Shown: one piece after another, positions 11,530-22,784 of the stretch
Layout of the letters: each line of letters begins with the position of its first letter
Position numbering within the stretch: position 1 is the stretch's first letter
Assembly: GCF_001625305.1 (NCBI RefSeq)
Contig: NW_017803268.1
Location: forward strand, 493,427 to 557,426
DNA length: 64,000 nucleotides
Reading direction: 5' to 3'
Source of the DNA: Branchiostoma belcheri
Taxonomy: Eukaryota > Chordata > Leptocardii > Amphioxiformes > Branchiostomatidae
Notes under the pieces: model-generated
The model's input: the letters and a program-made list of their open reading frames with translations, nothing else
What the model was told of the DNA's origin: nothing
Database searches by the model: none
Program-made: the position numbers and the translations under genes

Positions 11530-11769
11530 TTTAGGTCCAAGCGTCATTTGTGACAACGATTAAAACCAACAGATGTTCTAGTGATTTCTCTCCTTTCTAT
11601 TTGGCTTGTCATACGCAGTCTACGCTACCAGCGTTTATGGAAAAGCACAAATATAGGAATTTCAAATCGGTTATGGTAAAGTGTTGTCGACAGGATGGCT
11701 ACTGTACACTCCTATGATTTTCCATTCTTTTCAACGGGTAAAGTCAGTAATCTTCAAATGTCGTCCCAA

Positions 11770-12132
11770 AGCTTAAGGTGAGAAGCAAAATCTATAGTTT
11801 CTATGTTTCGGTGGTTCTTCCAAAAACATATATCAATCGCTTCTTGTTGTTTGTGTCCCGGCTGGACACTGGAACGATAATTACACAAACACCAACTGGG
11901 AGAAACTACCCAATAACCAGAGTAATGATGACGGAGGATCTCACTGGTCTCAAACCACAGTTTCGTGCATGGCTGATTATATATAGTACACAGGCACCCT
12001 GGCATCAGGGTCTGGAGTGAGACCTAACGCTATAACAGAGTTTTGCAGGGGATTCGATGGCAATCTACAGTATCTATATCAAAGAAAGAGACATTCAGTC
12101 ATCTCAAGTGTACCAGTAATGACCACACAATA
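11770..12132 (+). pseudogene. Unrecognised coding-like stretch with an internal stop
   Basis: One + strand frame stays open for over 100 codons except for a single in-frame TAG near 11986. It reads CVPAGHWNDNYTNTNWEKLP followed by NNQSNDDGGSHWSQTTVSCM, and after the stop YTGTLASGSGVRPNAITEFC. The composition (Trp, Cys, Asn, Gly) looks like an extracellular domain, faintly like a lectin-type fold, but I cannot name a family. Downstream lie a stretch shared with 25540-25670 and an AATAAA at about 12328. It may be an exon relic or a chance frame. An intact gene is unlikely here. Confidence 0.25.
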
Positions 12133-12340
12133 GAAAAACTGTGTGAATTCATATTCAGTTGCTTTAAAAAGAGGGAAGAAATCTCCAAGACCTAGAATGT
12201 ATTCTCTAGTAGCCCCTAAGACCTTTACGCTATTCTTTCATCCTTCTATCCTTCATGTATACTATGTACATGCAACATCACACTCCGATATATGCCTTTA
12301 GCCCCATGGGCATGCATGAACATGCAAATAAAGATTCTAT
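12130..12340 (+). repeat. Short sequence shared with 25540-25670, ending in AATAAA
   Basis: GTTGCTTTAAAAAGAGGGAAGAAATCTCCAAGAC-like text aligns with GTTGCTTTACAAAGAGAGAAGAAATC at 25570. The stretch ends at ATGCAAATAAAGATTC. It could be the 3' UTR of the relic above or part of an interspersed repeat. Confidence 0.3.
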
Positions 12341-12870
12341 ACTCAATATTCAAAGTCATATAAGTCTATAACCACCTTTAGCTTTCGGCTACATGAAAAA
12401 TCAGATAGTCTGACAACGAAATCTCGCGATAAAGTCCGAGATTTAATTCCAATGACATGTAGTTACAACGGACACTAATACCACATGACGCAACTATAAC
12501 AAGTAATATATAACAAATCATATTTCTAGCGTAAATTGGTATATTGCGGAAACTATACAAAAATAACAATAAGATTATATTGTTGACAAACACGGACTTG
12601 TATAAACTGGTGGCTATGTCAGTCTTTGAAACGCATGGACGGTGGTTTGCCCTTCAAACGCCCTTCTTCGCCACGGTCTAATTAACCTCTAACAGTTACG
12701 TCTTAAGGTGTTTTTAAGGTGGTTTCTCAAGGGCTCAGTGTCACCACAGAGACGTGTGAAAGAAAACGGAACACTGCAGAAATTCTAAAGCAGAGAATTC
12801 CGTGGGTTTAGCTCCAAAGGCCTGGCATGCCTTTCTAGTGTGCATGGCTTGTTTTCAAAGCCTTCTCTCG
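12341..12870. other. No gene recognised
   Basis: Only short frames on both strands. No repeat family identified. Confidence 0.35.
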
Positions 12871-13129
12871 TCCTAGACCCTAACCCTTCGCACTTAGATC
12901 TTCTGTACACTTAGTTACACAACGTAAAGCTGGGAGATTTTGTTCGCCGACACTATCTCTTAATGGCCGGTGTCTGGAAGCGGGTCGAGGGCAGGGAGTT
13001 CGTTCGGAAAGATAGGAAAGGATAAAAAATCCATCAGAGAAAATCGCAGGGTTTTTGAAGGCTTGAAAAGCTATGGCCTCGCGCCAGAATACTGTATAGT
13101 ATACGGGTGATTTTGAAGCTGCATGGATG

Positions 13130-13720
13130 TTCTGTATCTGTATCTGTATCTGTATAGCCGGTATAACCGCTCTTCGGCGTAACACACCAGCTTCGCAGGC
13201 ACGCGGCGCGGCGGCAGCTGGCTACATTACACAGAACGACTTGTTACACCTAACCCTTGAACATCTAACTCTAATTATTGTTTAAAGCTATCTAATGATA
13301 CTGCCCCTACTGCACTTGGTGACAGCAAGTTCCACTCTGCGATAGCTGTAGGAAAGAATTACACCTTGATCTTTGGCTGATAACTCTGGTACTTGAAAGC
13401 ATGGCTATTTCTTGTTCTTTTTTCTGGGCTGGTATTAGGTACTTAGTAGTTGGTACAGTTTATTAGTCATTTTGTACATCATGCAAAGTCTGGACATTTT
13501 CTTCTGTCTTCCATTGACACCCACTGTAGGTTTCTTTTCATTTCCGTGACACTAGCACCTCTTTCATAGTTGTTCATACAGACATTCCGAGTAGTGACTC
13601 TTTCCAGTGACTTCCGTGGTGTTTTATTCGAGACACACGAGGTTATCTGAGTTGAGGTGTCGGTTAGAAGAAAACACTAACTGAAGTGTCCCACCTGTAC
13701 TGTAAGCATGGTCGTACATT
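13130..13720 (-). mobile_element. CR1/L2-like LINE 3' fragment
   Basis: On the minus strand the reading runs: NVCMNNYERGASVTEMKRNL, QWVSMEDRR, then (after a frame change) MSRLCMMYKMTNKLY, NSHAFKYQSYQPK, and FFPTAIAEWNLLSPSAVGAV with SLDSFKQ. These are the conserved C-terminal blocks of CR1/L2 reverse transcriptase proteins (thumb region and SFFPxTIxEWNxLP motif). A 3' UTR follows on the minus strand, with GCCGCCGCGCCGCGTGCC, ending in CAGATA repeats at about 13130. Several stops and frameshifts make it a dead, 5'-truncated copy. Confidence 0.8.
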
Positions 13721-13801
13721 AACTAGAGTTACCAGGGCACTTAGATCTGATGTATAACACTTATACCACGTCTTGGGCGGTGGGATACGTGATACTATAC
13801 T

Positions 13802-14040
13802 GGAATGAATGGATGAAGGAAGGAAGGAAGGAAGGAAGGAGGGAGGGAGGGAAGGAAGGATGTAAGGAAGGAATGAGGGGTGAATGAATGAAGGAAGGAA
13901 GGATGGAAGGAAGGAAGGAAGGAATTTCGAAGGAAGGGAGGAAGGAAGGGAGGATGGAAGGAAGGAAGGAAGGGAGGATGGAAGGAAGGAAGGATGGAAG
14001 GAAGGAAGGAAGGAGTGAATGAATGAATGAAGGAATGGAT
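13802..14040 (+). repeat. (GGAA)n-rich purine tract
   Basis: Near-pure purine on the + strand for about 240 bp, made of GGAA, GGGA, GGAT and GAAT words. The Ser-Phe-Leu-Pro frames on the minus strand come from this composition. Confidence 0.95.
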
Positions 14041-14059
14041 ACGATGAATAAGACTCGTA

Positions 14060-14720
14060 ATCAACTTTGATTTCCAATACTTTTAAGCAATGACACTTAG
14101 ATGGAAAAAGTTATTGTCTTATTGTTTTTACATATTCTTATGTTTCTACATATCATATCTTATGTTCTTGCAAGATAGAGGACTAAAGAATGGAAAGTAA
14201 AAGAATGGATAAATGAATACGTTTAATATAATATTATGATACTACAAGCTTAGCACTACTCGTCGCTAACTATTGACTACAAATTTAAAGAAACATACAT
14301 GAAATATTTGGTTTGCTTCTTCTAACTTGTCGCTACATAGTGCATCTAGCCATATATGTAAGAACATATAAGTTGTACATACATGTATCTAATTTCTCAC
14401 TATATATAGTATCATTCAGTATCTGTATCCCACCTATCTAATTATTATAAGTCTGCCCACGTGTTTGAAGATGATGAATTTTGACGTCCGCCATTTTTCA
14501 TTTTTAACAAGATTGCGCAATATACCCCGCAACTCGCAACATTATACGGTCCTTGTTAACCTCTGGTATACTCTATGTAATTCACAGTTAATCTATCCGT
14601 CCTATATAATCATCTCATGGCCTTATTTGAGAGGAATTGACAGTCCTAGCCGGTAGGCCTATAAGTTAGCTCTGACATGTTGAAGAATTAAAGAGGCGTT
14701 CCATTGAAACTAATAAGCTG
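14060..14720. other. AT-rich, no gene recognised
   Basis: No conserved frame, repeat or motif that I can support. Confidence 0.35.
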
Positions 14721-14725
14721 TGTTA

Positions 14726-15301
14726 GGCCGTGTTTAAGTGAAGTCACCCAAACCGCGATTCGGGTAACTCACATTCCTCACATCTGGTCCACGTGCCACA
14801 CACTCCTTTGAAACCGTGTCCGATCACAATATATACGCCTGAGCTACATTTATTGTTGTTTGATGAAAACACACAAGGTGGCGTGTTATTAATGTCAGAG
14901 GTCAACGACCTGCATGCTGATGCCCCCCTCCCAGCGTATCTCGACCAAATGCCGACTTGGTCCCGCCAGAGGCGGTGAAGCTCGCCATAGAACGGACACA
15001 TTATTTGACCATTACTGCTCTTTAAGTTGCTGCCACGTAAAAGTTGGTATTGCATAGATCTATTTAATTAAATAAAGAAATATCACCCCGTAATCCATGA
15101 CCAGGCGAAGTTACATTGAAATCACATTGCGTCAGACGCAAATCGCGATGCGGGAAAACCGATTCGAAACCACCTTTAGAAGTGGTTTGGGATCGAGGCG
15201 CTTTCAATGTGATTTCGGAGCGTTCAGATGGAGCCACTTGAAACCGGCTTCGGGGTAAACCACATGTAAAGCGCCTTGGGTGACTTCACTTAAACACGGC
15301 C
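14726..15301. mobile_element. Harbinger-like MITE family H
   Basis: Terminal inverted repeats of about 25 bp: left GGCCGTGTTTAAGTGAAGTC, right GACTTCACTTAAACACGGCC. TTA lies directly outside both ends (14723-14725, 15302-15304). At 576 bp it encodes no transposase. The internal half also contains inverted words such as TTGAAATCACATTG / CAATGTGATTTC. It sits directly beside a LINE coding remnant. Confidence 0.85.
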
Positions 15302-15304
15302 TTA

Positions 15305-15625
15305 GACAAGCAACTAGTTCCAACACTCAGAACTTTTAAGCGTTCCACTAGGTTCTCCACTAGCTCACACAACTTCACCGTCCAAATTCCTTGTTCGAAA
15401 TCTTCTTACAGTGACAGTTTCTTTCCCCGTACGGCCAAGCTTTGGAATTCCCTCCCTGACAAGTGTTTCCCACCAACCTACAATCTACAGGCTTTCAACT
15501 CAAACGTTCACCGCCATCTCTTGACATAGCCATGTTTCTCTCATATTTCTAGTTCAATGCCGAGAAGTGGTCGTATAGGCCTTGCATTGAACCACTCCGT
15601 TAAAAAAGCAAGGCATTAAATGATG
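15305..15625 (+). mobile_element. LINE 3' fragment, ORF2 C-terminus and 3' UTR
   Basis: An uninterrupted 74-codon frame (15305-15529) ends in a stop and contains the conserved C-terminal block SDSFFPRTAKLWNSLPD, followed by NLQAFNSNVHRHLLT. This is the typical end of CR1/L2/Jockey-like reverse transcriptase proteins. About 95 bp of 3' sequence follow, with GCCTTGCATTGAACC. The left boundary is the TTA target site of MITE H, so the MITE either inserted into this LINE or abuts its truncated end. Confidence 0.8.
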
Positions 15626-15959
15626 CATGTTGTCAAGAACTGAAATTTTCTATCATTTTCTTCTCAAAATGTTCTTATAGAGAGAAGGAGGAGCTTTTAT
15701 TGCACAACAATTGTACATAGAAGGTACAATGTATGGCCACTTGTGTATATATGAAAGTTCTAACAATTCTAAGAGAATTATCTACTTTTATAAATAACAT
15801 TTGAGATACTCAAATTATGTTCATAATTGTTTGCTGTGCCAGGAATGTATAATATTGTCTCGCTTTTGCAGAGATTTCAATGATTATTAGTAAAATATAA
15901 TAAATGATAAAGTAAGGAAATACCAGGGATAGTCGCATACAATCATATTACCTTAAAAC

Positions 15960-17020
15960 AAATCTTGTAAAAAAATGATTGTCGAAATGAGAAGCTGCAT
16001 TTATTTCCAGATGAGCCCTGACTTCTCCGAAAACGTTTTAACTGTTTTTGTCATCACAGCTTGACTAAAGAAATCACCTGTCGTACCCGCGACAGCTTTA
16101 GTGTCAGAGTCACATGCGAAGAAATTCCTTCCAGACCTTAAGAGTTAAGAAGGTCTCCTTCAAGCTTACTCAAAGATCCTTCAAGAGGCCGAGAGTTCGA
16201 CATGTGAAACTCGCAGCAGATTTTAAGGATCAAACATCGTCAGTGTAAGTCTTTTAATAAGAAACACCACGGAAAGATCATAGCAGGCGACAGGCGTGAG
16301 GTTTAACAGCACGTGGGGCGGGTGGTGATTGACAGGAATCGCAAGGCGCAGTTTTACCGTTATCTTGAAGTTGTGTTGTGTTTGAGTAAAGCCTAGAAAC
16401 AGCCCTAAAGTGTCAACTATGATAGCGAGCGACAAGGTGCTATGTGTATACCCAGGCCAGGGAATACGTGTACAACTGGGCGTCTGATTTTTCCAAAAAC
16501 AACGTCTTTCTTATCGTTGGTTGGCATGGTTTTGTTTTCTGTTTTCCGTAATTGTGCTTTTTCTCTTTTAAGTACTAGTGATTGTTCCTAATCCCTATAC
16601 TATAGATATGATGACTTGTAGCATAGTCGGTGTACGGTACTGAATGTGTTACGTGATACATACATGTACTAAGATGTGACAAAGCCCACAGACCACCTTT
16701 CCTACTACAGACGTGCACGCCACGTTGCGGTTTTGTTAATAACTGCAGTGTGATCGATTTGATAGTTTTATTTTAGTGGGAGGACAGAAACCAAGTTGAT
16801 GTTTCACCTGTTCTTCCTTCTCAATTTCTCCTTATAATTCAAACGGACAACCACAGCCCACACTCTCCACATTTCGGCCCAGTCGTCCGGTGTATAGCTC
16901 AGAAGTGAGCCTTAACGAGTTATTGTGACGGTGGATCTGTCTTTTTAAATATCAAAGAGTTCTTATACGAAAGTCCTTGGGGTAAGACAGGAAATTATTT
17001 TAGTTTCTGTGTGTTAATTT
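15960..17020. other. No gene recognised
   Basis: Short frames only. The minus-strand frame 16223-16435 is hydrophobic but has no recognisable signature. Confidence 0.4.
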
Positions 17021-17025
17021 GCATG

Positions 17026-17550
17026 AACATCATTTGGCCATCGGCCTAAGAGATTGACAATACGTAGCTTGTTTGCCACATAGACATTCATGGCTGTATA
17101 GTAATAGTGCGGTGTATATGTACAACAAAATATTGTAATTGGGAACGTGGTTTAGACCATGTATTAGACCAGCATTACACTAGCTACTATAGGGTTTGAC
17201 ATCATTTGGCCGTCAACCTATGAGATTCACAATACGTAGCTTGTTTGCCACATAGACATTCATGGCTGTATAGAAGTAGTGCGGTGTATATGTACAACAG
17301 ATTGCAATAAGAACGTGGTTTGAAACATGTATTAGACTAGCATTACACTAGCTACTATAGGGTTTGACATCATTTGGCCATCAACGACAACGTAAGAGAT
17401 TGACAATACGTAGCTTGTTTGCCACATAGACATTCATGGCTGTATAGTAGTTCGGTGTATACTTTTATATGTACGTACAGCAACACATTGCAATTTTAAA
17501 GGTGATTTGAGACTTGTATAAGAGTAGCATTTCACTAGTTCCAATAGGGT
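17026..17550 (+). repeat. Three tandem copies of a ~170-bp unit
   Basis: Copies start at about 17026, 17199 and 17368 with CATCATTTGGCC, share GACAATACGTAGCTTGTTTG and ATTCATGGCTGTATAG, and end with CTAGCTACTATAGGGTTT or a variant. Confidence 0.9.
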
Positions 17551-17663
17551 TTTCTGAAATGTTTGCCTTGAATTCGAAGGGGGGTGGAAGCTAAATCATA
17601 TGTTGATGATTTACCAAATTTTGTTAAGAAAATATGTGTTATTATTATGAACATTAATCCGCG

Positions 17664-18179
17664 CGGCGGTTTGAGCGTACACTCCTCCAGGTGAGCGGAC
17701 GTTCCTCCGGTTTTGAGCGTACATTCCTCCGAAATCGGCACACTTCAGTCGGCGGTTTGAGCGTACACTCCTCCAGGTGAGCGGACGTTCCTCCGGTTTT
17801 GAGCGTACATTCCTCCGAAATCGGCACACTTCAGTCGGCGGTTTGAGCGTACACTCCTCCAGGTGAGCGGACGTTCCTCCGGTTTTGAGCGTACATTCCT
17901 CCGAAATCGGCACACTTCAGTCGGCGGTTTGAGCGTACACTCCTCCAGGTGAGCGGACGTTCCTCCGGTTTTGAGCGTACATTCCTCCAAAATCGGCACA
18001 CTAGAGTCGGCGGTTTGAGCGTACACTCCTCCAGGTGAGCGGACGTTCCTCCGGTTTTGAGCGTACATTCCTCCAAAATCGGCACACTAGAGTCGGCGGT
18101 TTGAGCGTACACTCCTCCAGGTGAGCGGACGTTCCTCCGGTTTTGAGCGTACATTCCTCCGAAATCGGCGCACTTCTTT
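17664..18179. repeat. 86-bp minisatellite, 6 units
   Basis: Six units of exactly 86 bp start at 17664, 17750, 17836, 17922, 18008 and 18094 (CGGCGGTTTGAGCGTACACT...). Within each unit a shorter word (GAGCGTACAnTCCTCC / GAGCGGACGTTCCTCC) recurs three times. All three minus-strand frames are open through the array. Unit differences are only a few bases (for example CTTCAGT versus CTAGAGT). Confidence 0.97.
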
Positions 18180-18261
18180 TGTTGTACAAAAAGACTTACT
18201 CAGTGTACCGATAAAATCTGATCTGTGTTAACAGGTGGTCGCTATGGACAGAGTTCTTATG

Positions 18262-18592
18262 CAACTTCAGGGCGGCAAAACTGAATAAGGCAATCTTTAT
18301 ATGATATTGACACATACTCTCCCACATTAGCACATTTCAATCAGTATCCCATACTTCAGGCTTTGAAACTGCAGAAACAAGCCCCAAGATGAGTCCTTTA
18401 TTTTCTGGGTGGTACTCTAAAAATCATCCCAGGTCCGGATCCTTCCAGTAACCGTTTTTCTTCAGAATTTTGGGCATTTTTGCTCCGTGAATGTCGATAT
18501 ACATTGTGGCAGTGTTGTTTCAACTTAGTTTGTAGATAAATGACTAGAATATTGACTTTAATTTAAAGAATCTGGTTTCTAAGCCCTAACTG
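18262..18592. repeat. Interspersed repeat family K, copy K1 (ends lost)
   Basis: Closely matches 36152-36503 over TGATATTGACACATACT, CAAGATGAGTnCTTTATTTT and GTAGATAAATGACTAGAATA. The TTAA-flanked termini are not preserved. Confidence 0.65.
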
Positions 18593-18730
18593 GATGACTC
18601 TAATGCTTGTGTCAATGGGGAAAATTATGTAAGGGTCCACCCAAAACTGGCCAGGTTGCCCTTAGTACTCCTTCCCGTGTGTACACAAGTGGTCACTTGT
18701 ACAGGCTTGATTTGCGGCAAAATGAGAGGG

Positions 18731-18755
18731 GTAGTAGTAGTAGTAGTAGTAGTAA
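18731..18755 (+). repeat. (TAG)n microsatellite
   Basis: Eight consecutive trinucleotide units. Confidence 0.9.
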
Positions 18756-18989
18756 GCCTTTATTTAATCTCGAATGCTTGTCGTTGACCTTTGGTAGCCA
18801 GACGTTTGCCCTAGTTACCGCCCCCCCCCACTTCTATCCCGTCATGCCCTGCGTCGTGTTATGCAAACATGGCGGAAGTCAAACATCATTATAAACCCAT
18901 TACATCAGACCCCCTCAGACAGTTTACCGCCAAATAAACAAATAGTCCCCAACCAATCGATATGTGACTTGTCCTTAGATGTAGGCAAT

Positions 18990-19160
18990 ACAGGATAACT
19001 TTATTGCACAACAGTTGTACAGGGTACAAAGTATGACAACTACTAAGTACAAACAAGGTATAAAATTCCCATTATTCACCAATAAGGAGTCACAGAAGTT
19101 TTGAATTATACAAATTAGCTCATCATTTGCATAATTGGTATCTGTTGATGTTCCGCCTGC
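18990..19160 (-). repeat. Retroelement-like 3' end
   Basis: ACTTTATTGCACAACAGTTGT reads on the minus strand as a 3' end with an AATAAAGT signal. A related end lies at 15697-15745 (TTTATTGCACAACAATTG). No coding part is visible. Confidence 0.35.
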
Positions 19161-19309
19161 CACAGATTAAATGGATTACATGTATAAAAGTACTATTATA
19201 TAAAACACTGTAATTATAGAATTTCCCACTTAATTATGCAAATTAAGTCCTCATTTGCATAATTTGCATTTAATTATGTACAACTCTCTCTCAGCTTCCC
19301 ACACACCAA

Positions 19310-19690
19310 AATTATGAAAATACGTTGTTCCTATCTGGACTTATTGGCTTTTACAGATTTCGCCAGAAAGTGCCCTGCAGTTCCAGAACAAGCTGGGAGG
19401 GGAACCAAACCCACACCACTTGTTCCTGACAGGAAAAGCTATCTGTCACCAAAAAAAAATCAAGACCATAGCATGTTCAGGACAAAAGATACATAAACCG
19501 GAAATTCTGCTGCAGTACCAAGGTCAGCAACCAGGAGGCCCATATTTGACCTTGAACTTTGTCTTCCTAAGAACTACCAAGAAACCAAATATCATCACAA
19601 TCCATGAAGGCGTTCTGAAGTTATGCTGACCACAGGGAATGCGGAAACACAGACAGACACACAGACACACAGATCGAAAACAATACCTAC
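19310..19690 (+). repeat. Interspersed repeat family N, copy N3
   Basis: Contains TTCAGGACAAAAGATACATA, TGCTGCAGTACCAAGGTC, CATATTTGACCTTGAAC and an ACACAGACAGACACACAG tail. It ends in a different hairpin (ACCTACATTTTCATGTAGGT). Other copies at 6541, 10395, 31580 and, more diverged, 60290. Confidence 0.6.
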
Positions 19691-20111
19691 ATTTTCATGT
19701 AGGTCACAATACATGTACCTATTTACCTACATGAACCTATAAGGAGACGGAAACATCATCTAAGGATGTTATTTTAAAACTGACGTGGTTTACCGGATGA
19801 GGCCGAAGATCCTTTCGCTTGTTGTGTTTTAACAGAATAGTTAGTTGTTCTTGTTGTGAAAACAACATTATGCAAGTTGACTTCCTAGGAATCCTCTTGT
19901 TAGTTGTTTAGTTAGTCGGTTGTTTGGTGAGTTTGTTTGTTTGTTTGTAGTTTGGTTGGTTAGTGAGTTGGTTGGTTGGCTGGCTAGCTTAAATTTCTAG
20001 TGGCCCGTTTTGGTTACAACCATCCTCAGTAACAGTCATTGTCTTCAACGTGCAGATAAAATAAAGATAAGAAATAAAATCTAAATAAACTGGCTCTAAA
20101 TATCCTTGACC

Positions 20112-20340
20112 TAGCCTCTACCAGGCTTCGGGAGGCGGCTGGAAAGAGTTGAAATTTGACAAATAGAGAGATAATATGCCAGGGTAGTTTTTCTGCTAGG
20201 GAGTATAGTTTGCCTCACCCGAAAAAGCTATACTCTCTAGCGGACCAACTCACCTGGAATGTTATCTCTCTATTTGGCCGATTTCTACTCTTTCCAATTT
20301 CTACTCTTTCCAGCCGCTTCCCGAAGCCTGGTAGAGGCTA
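20112..20340. mobile_element. Foldback MITE family B, copy B3
   Basis: Near-perfect long inverted repeat: left TAGCCTCTACCAGGCTTCGG, right CCGAAGCCTGGTAGAGGCTA, with the ATAATATGCCAGG / CCTGGAATGTTAT block inside. The right arm repeats GATTTCTACTCTTTCC. Confidence 0.85.
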
Positions 20341-20420
20341 GGGTCTCTACGTTACATGCCAGGGGAGTTGGTCCACTAGAGAGTACATTTGCCGCACCCG
20401 AAGCCTGGTAGAGGCTATCC
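20341..20420. mobile_element. Foldback MITE family B, deleted copy B4
   Basis: Directly follows B3 and keeps the centre (GAGTTGGTCCACTAGAGAGT) and the right terminus CCTGGTAGAGGCTA. Confidence 0.65.
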
Positions 20421-20595
20421 TTGCCCTACGGTGTACATATACATCGGAAGCCGAAAATGTCAGCTCAAACATTTCCACAAAGTCGTGTTGTCGTCGCTGA
20501 CATTTGGCAGGTCTAAAAGTAGTTTAGTTCCAGGCGAGTTACGAACTTGACACAAACACGGAGCTTCCGAATCGTAGAGCTAGTTCGTGTTGTAA

Positions 20596-21012
20596 GGCCA
20601 CAGCAAGTAAATTTTATGAATGACATCATCCGCAGACTCCAAATCTAATGCGAGCGGGAGGAAAAAAAACAAAAGCGGGTCGAAAAAAGCAAGGTTCCTA
20701 CATTTTAAGATTTTGACTCAATCATTGTACAAATGGTTTTGATTCAGTGGGAACATCACATGTACACAGCCAGCATCACATATCACTGCATCAAAGTAAA
20801 AAACAAAACATTAAATCAGAGCCTTTTCTTGTCGCCTCTCTTCATAGTTATCTGTCATCCACCTTCTGGCATGGCAACAGACATCTTTGCCGATTTTCGG
20901 CATGTTGACCACTGTCAGAGGGCAACAAAATTTCTTGTTTTTTTTTTCTTCCAAAATCAGGCGAAAATTATGCGCGCGCTGATGTCATCCGTAAAAATTA
21001 CTTGCTGTGGCC
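20596..21012. mobile_element. Harbinger-like MITE family E, copy E2 (short form)
   Basis: GGCCACAGCAAGTAAATTTT at the left and TTACTTGCTGTGGCC at the right, with TAA on both flanks (20593-20595, 21013-21015). A + strand frame from 20733 of about 100 codons is preserved, as in E1, E4, E5 and E8. Confidence 0.88.
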
Positions 21013-21115
21013 TAAGTATCAGTTTCAGAACGGTCTAGAGTAACTGTTGTTCGTTTACGTAAATGTGACTTTTTCGCGTCTTTTCTTCCTTAAAAGGTAG
21101 AAATGGTTTAGTGAG

Positions 21116-21240
21116 AAGTTTATTGCAAATTCATGCCCGGAGGCTAACTGCAAATTACAAACATAAAAGAACATTGAAACAGAGTATAGAATAACTGAAA
21201 TCTACATGACGAAAGGTAGTCTAAAACTATAGCTATGTCT
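21116..21240 (-). repeat. Retroelement-like 3' end
   Basis: GTTTATTGCAAATTCATGCC followed by CGGAGGCTAA is shared with 51948-52000. On the minus strand this is an AATAAA-type 3' end. No coding part seen. Confidence 0.35.
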
Positions 21241-21591
21241 AAAACTATGTCTGAAGGGTTTGACTTCTGTTCTATAACCCATCGAAGACGTAATGTCCCA
21301 CCTTTTCTAAAATATATGGGTTTTGGGAAGTTACAAGAAGACTAGTATTTTTCTTTGTCTGTAAGTTTAGCGAAATACCGTTGCTTAAAAGAGGTGTTAG
21401 TAAAGGAAGTGGGAATGACGAACATCGTCAAATGGATATGGAATGAATCGTCAAGTAGATTTTTTTAATTCGCTTTGCTGTGTCATTCCGTAGCTGATTT
21501 TTTCGTCGTGTGAAACACACCAGATTACTCTGTATCTGCTTGGAGAGCGCTATCAACTGCCAAACAGACTCCATGTTAAAGCAACAACGGC

Positions 21592-21803
21592 TAGCCTCTA
21601 CCAGGCTTCGGGAGGCGGACGGAAAGAGTAGAGATTGGCCATATAGAGAAATAACATGCCAAGAGAGTTGGTCCGCTAGAGAGTACATTTTCGGTTCGCT
21701 AGAACGTATAGTTTTCTAGCAGACCAACTACCTCGGCATGTTATCTCTCTATTTGGTCGATTTCTACTCTTACCAGCCACCTCCCGAAGCCTGGTAGAGG
21801 CTA
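21592..21803. mobile_element. Foldback MITE family B, copy B5
   Basis: TAGCCTCTACCAGGCTTCGG / CCGAAGCCTGGTAGAGGCTA with complete arms. The flanks show a weak 9-bp similarity only. Confidence 0.85.
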
Positions 21804-22254
21804 CAACAATCCTTTAGTGTGACGTGTTTTTCTTCCTAAATGACCGGCACGCTAAGTCGACACCCTTAGTTGACAAAACACGACAGCCAAAGCACTGAAC
21901 AAACGAGCTACGAAAACATGACGTTTTTGAACTTGAGAATCTCTTTGTACAAGAACGCCTACCTGTGTTGAAGACCATACAATGGGCACTTTGTCGTTAG
22001 TCAGCCTTGCTTACGCAATTTGGCAAGCGGACAAAAGCTGTCAGGGGAAAAGGAAGAACTTAGAAGGACAACAAACATGTCTAAGGGTAAACGGTGACGT
22101 TTTAGATGAGCTAAACAACGTGTTGTGAAAGAACGCATACAGTTTAACATCACAGACCCTCCTTGTTAAAAGTAGAATACGTCATAGGTTAACATGAAAG
22201 AAGAATCTATGTTATTCTAAACTCTGACAATGGAGGAACATCAAACGTCTCTTG

Positions 22255-22317
22255 GCAAAATATTTTGAACAGTTTTGAACAGTACGGCGATTGTTATAAC
22301 TGTTCAAAATATTTTGC
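22255..22317. repeat. Hairpin with ~19-bp arms
   Basis: GCAAAATATTTTGAACAGT and its inverse ACTGTTCAAAATATTTTGC are separated by about 25 bp. Not part of a family I recognise. Confidence 0.8.
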
Positions 22318-22412
22318 TTAGAAACTTTTGAGTTGACTAGAATAATTAATCTATAATTCTTTCACAGATATAACTCTGTCACCTTGTATAAATATATTAG
22401 GAGAAACTTTTT

Positions 22413-22674
22413 TGTACGTTTACCGAAGGAAAACATGTTGTTTTTGCTACGTTTCTTCTTCTCCAAACCAAAAAGGTCAATGACCTGAACCAGACTGTTT
22501 GTTACCATGGTAACTAGTGTTGGGTTACATCATGCTGCAATTTTATAGCAGGAGGGATTTAGACTCCTGTCTGACCATATAAATGAATGTGTTTGAGTAA
22601 GAATTAACAGAGCAGACCATATGCGAAGTTAAACTTTATGCATTTGCTTTGCAAATGTTACCTTTCTAGTCCTC
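22413..22674. repeat. Interspersed repeat family L, copy 2
   Basis: Matches 2534-2806 along its length. The 3' side has GCATTTGCTTTGCAAATG then TTACCTTTCTAG. Confidence 0.5.
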
Positions 22675-22784
22675 ACATACATTTCTAATTCAGTTTTGTA
22701 GCATAAAAACGTTTTAGGTGTTAATTCAATCTTATCTCACATGTCAATCAAATATAGCAAAGGGCGTGCGTGGCTTGACCGATA

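Noticed and set aside
13664-14077. 137-codon Ser/Phe/Leu/Pro frame on the minus strand
   Set aside because: Reads through the (GGAA)n tract. No protein signature.
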